DNA from: Anisodus tanguticus
Lineage: Eukaryota > Streptophyta > Magnoliopsida > Solanales > Solanaceae
Assembly: GCA_034509755.1 (NCBI GenBank)
Contig: CM067539.1
Span: 53,409,513-53,473,512, forward strand
Length of the DNA stretch: 64,000 nucleotides
Direction of reading: 5' to 3'
Shown here: piece after piece, positions 59,331 to 64,000 of the stretch
Numbering within the stretch: the first letter of the stretch is position 1
How the letters are laid out: every line of letters begins with the position of its first letter
Translations under genes and position numbers: made by a program
The notes under the pieces: model-generated
Told to the model about the DNA's origin: nothing
Databases searched by the model: none
The model's input: only the letters and a program-made list of their open reading frames with translations

Positions 59331-59593
59331 TTTGGGTCCAAAAAGATAATATCAGAAGAAGCCCAATGCTCGAGACCCGAGCCCGGACCGGACGCGACGG
59401 GCAGGCGGCGGCGCGTGTGTGAGCTTAGCCTCGAACCCAAGCACACCTAGGTAATACCCAGAGTATGCAACCTCTTATGGCTACTCAAGATGAACTCATA
59501 CGCATCCTTCATGGGCTGTCCATAAAATATCAGAGGCTTTATATTCAAAAAGTGCTCTCAAATCGTTCACTCCTTGCGGGTCATAGCTTTCCT

Positions 59594-60046
59594 TCATGGG
59601 CTGTCCATAACCTCATTAATACGGGTCGCTAACATCACAGCTAGTTGAACCCCGGGAGTATGAAACTCAGGGGACTGAGTCTGCCCCTTTCCTGCATGGG
59701 TTTGAGAACCACCCAGAGTAGTAGGATGTACACATGTCTTATCTAACCCATCTAGAACACTCAACAACCTGACCAGTGTATCCTGTAGAACTGGAATAGC
59801 AATAAATCCAGGCTGATACTGGGTTGGTCCCATCTCTTCCTCTAGCATATCATCATGAGGCTCAATAATTGTCTTATGGGAAACATATCTAGCACAAGCA
59901 TGATCAGCTCTCTATGCCCCGCCCCGAGCTAGAACTGCTGCTCTGGCTCTACCTCAGTCCCGAGCACATCCTGTACTATGACCCCACACCATCGGAGATG
60001 GTGCCGGTGCATCCTCCCTCATTGCATCGTCACGAGTCCTCACCAT
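59594..60046 (-). pseudogene. Gypsy gag N-terminal pseudogene
   Basis: Starts at ATG 60046 (MVRTRDDAMREDAPAPSPMV), the usual opening of Solanaceae gypsy GAG. In-frame stops occur after about 30 and 44 codons. The frame then continues (GPTQYQPGFIAIPVLQDTLV ... RLLSVLDGL) to 59594, where it joins unrelated sequence. A 20-bp direct repeat (CCTTCATGGGCTGTCCATAA at about 59503 and 59591) lies at the join. Confidence 0.75.
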
Positions 60047-60224
60047 CTGTGAGAGAAAAGATGAAAGGTCAGATACCAATTTGATTCAACTTAGCATGAA
60101 AGGAATGAAGAAAGTGAAATTTCCTAAATGTCTCATAGCCTCTCGAAGATAAGTACAGATGTCTCTGCACCAATTTGCAAGACTTTACTAGACATTGCTC
60201 TTGTATTTAAGATTGTTTAACATA

Positions 60225-60240
60225 GGGCTCTGATACCAAC
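60225..60240 (-). promoter_or_regulatory. Primer-binding site of the gypsy element
   Basis: The minus strand reads TTGGTATCAGAGCCCT, complementary to the 3' end of initiator-methionine tRNA, just inside the 5' LTR. Confidence 0.85.
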
Positions 60241-60241
60241 T

Positions 60242-62500
60242 TTGGCATAACCCCTTTTCAGGAATCGTGGTGGCACATACTTAATCCCACTGGTAGGCGA
60301 ACCACTCCCAAATCATTCACATGATATAACATAAGTAAAAGCAGAAGATAATAAAATACTACATAAGTTGTCTCATACTATAAATGCGGAAGAAATATAA
60401 GTCTTATACATCCATAACATCCCCCAAGTGATCTAGTATGTAGATACAATAGCACTATAATAAATGATACAAGTCTGAAAGTCAAGGGCAACAAAGTGCC
60501 AAAACTGAATACATAATCTGAGAATGTTTGTCATGTATCTTAAGTGCAAATAAAAGACTTAAATAGAGATAAACACCCAATGGTATGCTGAAAATAGCAT
60601 CCTCACCCTGAATATTGGGGATCAACTACTCGAGCTCAGCCACGCGGCCTCGAGCTAGTGGTCGGATATGTATCTGCATTAAAGAAAGATGCAGCAAGTA
60701 TAGCATGAGTACACAACGTACCCCTTTAGACATCATAGGCCGACAACGACGGAAGATATGCGAAAAGAGATAAATACCAAGTTAACACCAAGTAATCCTA
60801 TGTTAATCAGTTCAATAATCCAAGTAAGGTCACATAGTCCACAGAATAGTTCACAGAGTTCACATAGTACCCTTAATGAAATAAGAGTCCATAATCACTT
60901 ACGTCATTCAGTTCCAAAGAGTTCAACAAGAATCTGAGTATCAAGTTGAAAATATAATCCTTTCACATTCAGAATCTAGTAAAGTTGTCAACAATCACTC
61001 CAATACAAGTCCGTCCACAATCTATCAATAAAATGGCATATGTATGTATGATATGAATGCAATGCATATGCCAGTATCTTTACCAACCCGGTATACAGTA
61101 CGTTAAGGTTTTATTATGATTCGTACACACATGGAGGACCCGTAAAGTCCATATACCCTTCCGGAATATCCCATCGAAGCCCAACACTTGGCTGGATAAT
61201 ATCATGTTGTAGGCGTGCAACCCCGCTCCCCGCGTATGAATATCATCTCTGTGTTGCCATAGTTTCATACGTATTCTTAGCTTTCTGACCTCTTGGGCCC
61301 ACAACATATCCATACTACTGTCACATCAATATCACAGAACCATGAGCGTATGAATGCAAATTACAATATAAGATAAGATATCATGATATAATGAGATGCA
61401 ACCAAGTATAGAGATGAAATATCACATGCTTTTAATACACATATACAATCCAAGTACAAATCATGATACCATATCGAAAGGATGTGTTATGAGCAAACAT
61501 ATCAAGCAACTATGACGACAAGCCCACATATGGCGACGAGCCCAAATAATCAGCAGTCAAAACCAGCCTAAGGTTGATTCCCCAAATCACCCATCGTCAT
61601 TGTTCAACACTGGTACCCCCTCAAACGTTCATCAGAATCATTTGAGAAGGACCTGCAAACACACTCAATACCCCTCAATATTTATAACTAATTACGCACT
61701 TCTATCGAAGTCTCGAAAAACTAAACAATAGCCTACCTCTAGGTCGAGCAGGTGCGCTAACAAAACAAACATCGATGATCGCCTTGCCCTTCCGATGTGC
61801 CTCGTGATAGTCGAAGTCTATCCACATACATACTATTCGTTAATATAAAGCTTACACAATATAAAGCAAGACTTTAAATACCAACTCCGGACCCACGCTA
61901 TCAAGACTCGAACTTTAATACTCAATTACCAAGAACACATACTAAGTAGTCATATCCCTAAGTTAATTTAAAAACTATACACATTTGAACTCTCAATTGA
62001 ACAATATTCAAAAGGCCTAAATTGAAAACCCTAGAAATTTCCCCCAATTGGACTAAGGTTCTATACTCAAATTAAGCTATATAACATGATTATCTAACAA
62101 TATTCATAACTAATTCACAATAATACAAGTAAACTAATTCATTAAATCTTCATTAATCATGGATTAAATTTTCTTAAACTCATAAAAATGCATAACTCAT
62201 CTTCCTCATCTCATAGACATACTAAACCACCATTAAAGGACTTAGAATTATAAAATCAAATTACCTATCCTCTTCGGGAAAGAATTTATTGCCCTGGTTG
62301 TCTTCTTCCTACAGAGCCGTATGTTTTGGCTTTTCTTCAAAAATTGCAGTACGAATCCCATGGATCTCAAATCGTTTTTACACGGATTTCAAATCCTTTT
62401 TAGAAAAATTGAACAAGTTTGAATATGGGACAAGTCCCACATCGACCCAAAAACAAAAACCTAGATATTTGAGAGTTTTATAAATAGAACCCCATTTCTC
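60242..62500 (-). mobile_element. 5' LTR of a gypsy-type element (approximate)
   Basis: The region directly upstream (minus strand) of the primer-binding site, non-coding for about 2.2 kb. It carries familiar Solanaceae gypsy LTR text, such as CCCACATATGGCGACGAGCCC and GTACTCATGCTATACTTGCTGC. The boundary at the far end may be near GTCGATGTGGGACTTGTCCC (62429-62448) or a little beyond. No second LTR is in the window. Confidence 0.55.
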
Positions 62501-62760
62501 ATTGAGAAAATTTATCTCACAGGCCTATCCTTCTCTAAAAAAAATTCATTTACAAATACATCAAAATAAATATAAAAATTGACTTAATGAATAATTGGAT
62601 TGTTATTATATATTAGCCAAACTATGGGACCTATTTGGAAATATACTAAATATAAATAAACTTCAAATTAGTGTTCTCTCCGATCTTTCTCTATTCCCGC
62701 GCTCCCAAGTTGAACTGGTTCTTTTCTTTTTCAAATCAGCTGGTTTCTAACTCTCTTACA

Positions 62761-62890
62761 GGTAAACTTAGAGTAATAATTAAATATATTTTTGTGGGTA
62801 TTGTTTCTTGATCATTATTTGATGAGGTAAACTTAGAGTAATAATTAAATATATTTTTGTGGGTATTGTTTCTTGATCATTATTTGATGA
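62761..62890. repeat. Perfect 65-bp tandem duplication starting at a likely splice donor
   Basis: Copies 62761-62825 and 62826-62890 are identical. The first is preceded by TCTCTTACA, so CAG-GTAAAC there could be the donor of a 5' leader intron; the second copy repeats GGTAAAC in another exon context. Confidence 0.93.
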
Positions 62891-62919
62891 TAAATTTACT
62901 TGTTCTTTGTGAAGAATTC

Positions 62920-63967
62920 ATGGTGCGAGTAGATCTTAAAAATGTTCGCCGCGAGCTCGAGGAGAATCAGGTGCACCTTCATTTTTTAGCTTTTTCAATT
63001 TAAATTTTGATGTTTGATTAATGAGATAAAGAAATTAAAGTTTTTTGTTAAAATTAATTGAGTGACAGATTATAAATTGGTCCGATCAAATAAAAATCTG
63101 TCACTATTTAGGTGATCGATTACTAATTGATCTACTCAATTAACCATCGGTTTGTTTTATAAAATCATTCAAAATGTTAAACATTTTATTTACCAAATCA
63201 GACAATTGATAGTAAACTAATCTAATCAATCTATAAACGCTTTGATTTTCTAAATATATAATAGACCGACTAATAGTTGGTCAGATCGATTTACAATCGG
63301 TCCTTTAAAATATTGACACCAATCTTGAATTTCCTTATTTATTTAATTGATTTTACATTTACTACAATATCTTCAGGAACATGATATATCGAGCGAGGGG
63401 GTTCAATCTTCTAAAACATTTAGTGATAGGGATGAGTCTTCTGGAACATCTAGTGACGGGGATGAGTCTATTGAGGAGAATGATACATTATTGATGCAAG
63501 AACGTGAAACCTCAATAGACCTCTCCCATTATGATTTGCGTAAGAAATTAGACGACGATGACCACTTTAATGGAGTTGTGAGTATTTTATCAAGGTGGGA
63601 TGTTGTTGAATGTATACAATCTTACTTGAAGAAGGAAAAATGTACAACCAATTTATGAATAGTTGTTTTGGCTGCTTATTAAAACTGAATCTAGAGAACT
63701 TAAACAAAAGGTTTTGTGGCAAGATTGTACACTATCTTCTACAACGACGTGGTGTAAGCTCAAAGAAAAAAGAGGTTTGGTTCATAATTGATGGTAAGTC
63801 AATTCGATTTGGTATGAATGAGTTTGCTATGGTTACCGGACTGAATTGTGGAAAGTTTTCCACCGGTGAGGCTTTATATGATGAAGAGAAGACGAAAAAA
63901 AATTTAGATCTAGTATTGAACAATAATAGTAGTCTAACGGAAAATGATTTAAAGGAAAAATTAAAAG
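62920..63967 (+). CDS. DUF1985-type protein, 5' part, with a frameshift
   Basis: Proteins with DUF1985 are plant-specific, often fused to Ulp1-like proteases and carried by transposons; their role is unknown. Exon 1 is 62920-62970 (MVRVDLKNVRRELEENQ), with donor GTGCAC. Exon 2 starts at 63377 after CTTCAG and is in frame, with a Ser/Asp/Glu-rich stretch. From about 63630 the DUF1985 signature (FMNSCFGCLLKL, FCGKIVHYLLQRRGV, WFIIDGKSIRFGMNEFAMVT, GLNCGKFS) runs in a different frame. A one-base change in the A-rich stretch near 63636 would explain this. A donor AAAAG-GTAACAG at 63967 probably ends the exon, so the rest lies beyond the window. It may be a pseudogene, a transposon gene or a real gene with a sequence error. 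Confidence 0.65.
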
Positions 63968-64000
63968 GTAACAGATTTGATTCATAAACAAAGTTGAAGA

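Noticed and set aside
58620..62500. One continuous gypsy element from 62500 to 58620
   Set aside because: The gag frame stops at 59594 and the sequence beyond has a promoter-like layout of another type; a 20-bp repeat marks the join.
1..64000. CRISPR arrays, bacterial operons, phage or plasmid genes
   Set aside because: Direct repeats found are tandem or transposon-derived, without spacer structure. Gene structure is eukaryotic throughout.

Overview
The window is nuclear DNA from a flowering plant, most probably a member of the Solanaceae. The reasons are intron-containing plant genes, AT-rich intergenic DNA, a dense and nested population of plant transposons, TS-type SINE and RTE-type LINE tails that resemble the abundant Solanaceae families, and Ty1/copia elements primed by initiator-methionine tRNA. 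There is no CRISPR array, operon, rRNA or recognisable tRNA gene.

Four gene loci can be supported. (1) A minus-strand gene of unrecognised family (436-6357) with four inferred exons and an Asp/Glu-only C-terminal tail; a copia element sits in its last intron. (2) A six-exon minus-strand gene (16675-22587) for MOC1, the chloroplast RuvC-fold Holliday junction resolvase; the four expected acidic residues are present. (3) A five-exon plus-strand gene (41311-44708) for a secreted GH5 endo-beta-1,4-mannanase; both catalytic glutamates are present. (4) A DUF1985-type gene fragment (62920 to about 63967) that carries a frameshift and runs towards the right edge.

Layout: 0-9 kb, gene 1 with its copia insertion, then a SINE split by a MITE and CACTA-like repeats. 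9-15.7 kb, an old MITE hosting a scrambled copia element and a second MITE, then a Stowaway MITE, a decayed hAT transposon and another hAT-type MITE. 16.7-22.6 kb, MOC1, whose introns hold a gypsy LTR piece, two Stowaway MITEs and a SINE. 22.8-27.5 kb, a decayed copia element head-to-head with MOC1. 28.4-35.6 kb, an LTR-like stretch, a TS SINE, a Stowaway, a 5'-truncated copia and a gypsy LTR. 36.2-40.8 kb, a Stowaway MITE apparently split by about 4.5 kb of hAT-MITE repeats and a nearly G-free tract. 41.3-44.7 kb, the mannanase gene. 45-47.6 kb, a truncated RTE LINE and a probable solo LTR. 48.1-57.0 kb, a complete but decayed Sirevirus-like copia element with extra sequence downstream of pol. 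57.4-62.5 kb, a CACTA end, a 37-bp RTE tail, an LTR-promoter-like region and the 5' part of a gypsy element. 62.7-64 kb, the DUF1985 gene.

The genes show no functional link to one another. The most useful observations are a 53-bp tandem duplication across a MOC1 5' splice site, a copia LTR a few hundred bases upstream of MOC1, a poly-C tract at the same place in the leaders of two copia elements, a scrambled copia copy, and several nested insertions dated by intact target-site duplications. I found no convincing previously undescribed biological system. All coordinates and splice sites were read by eye.
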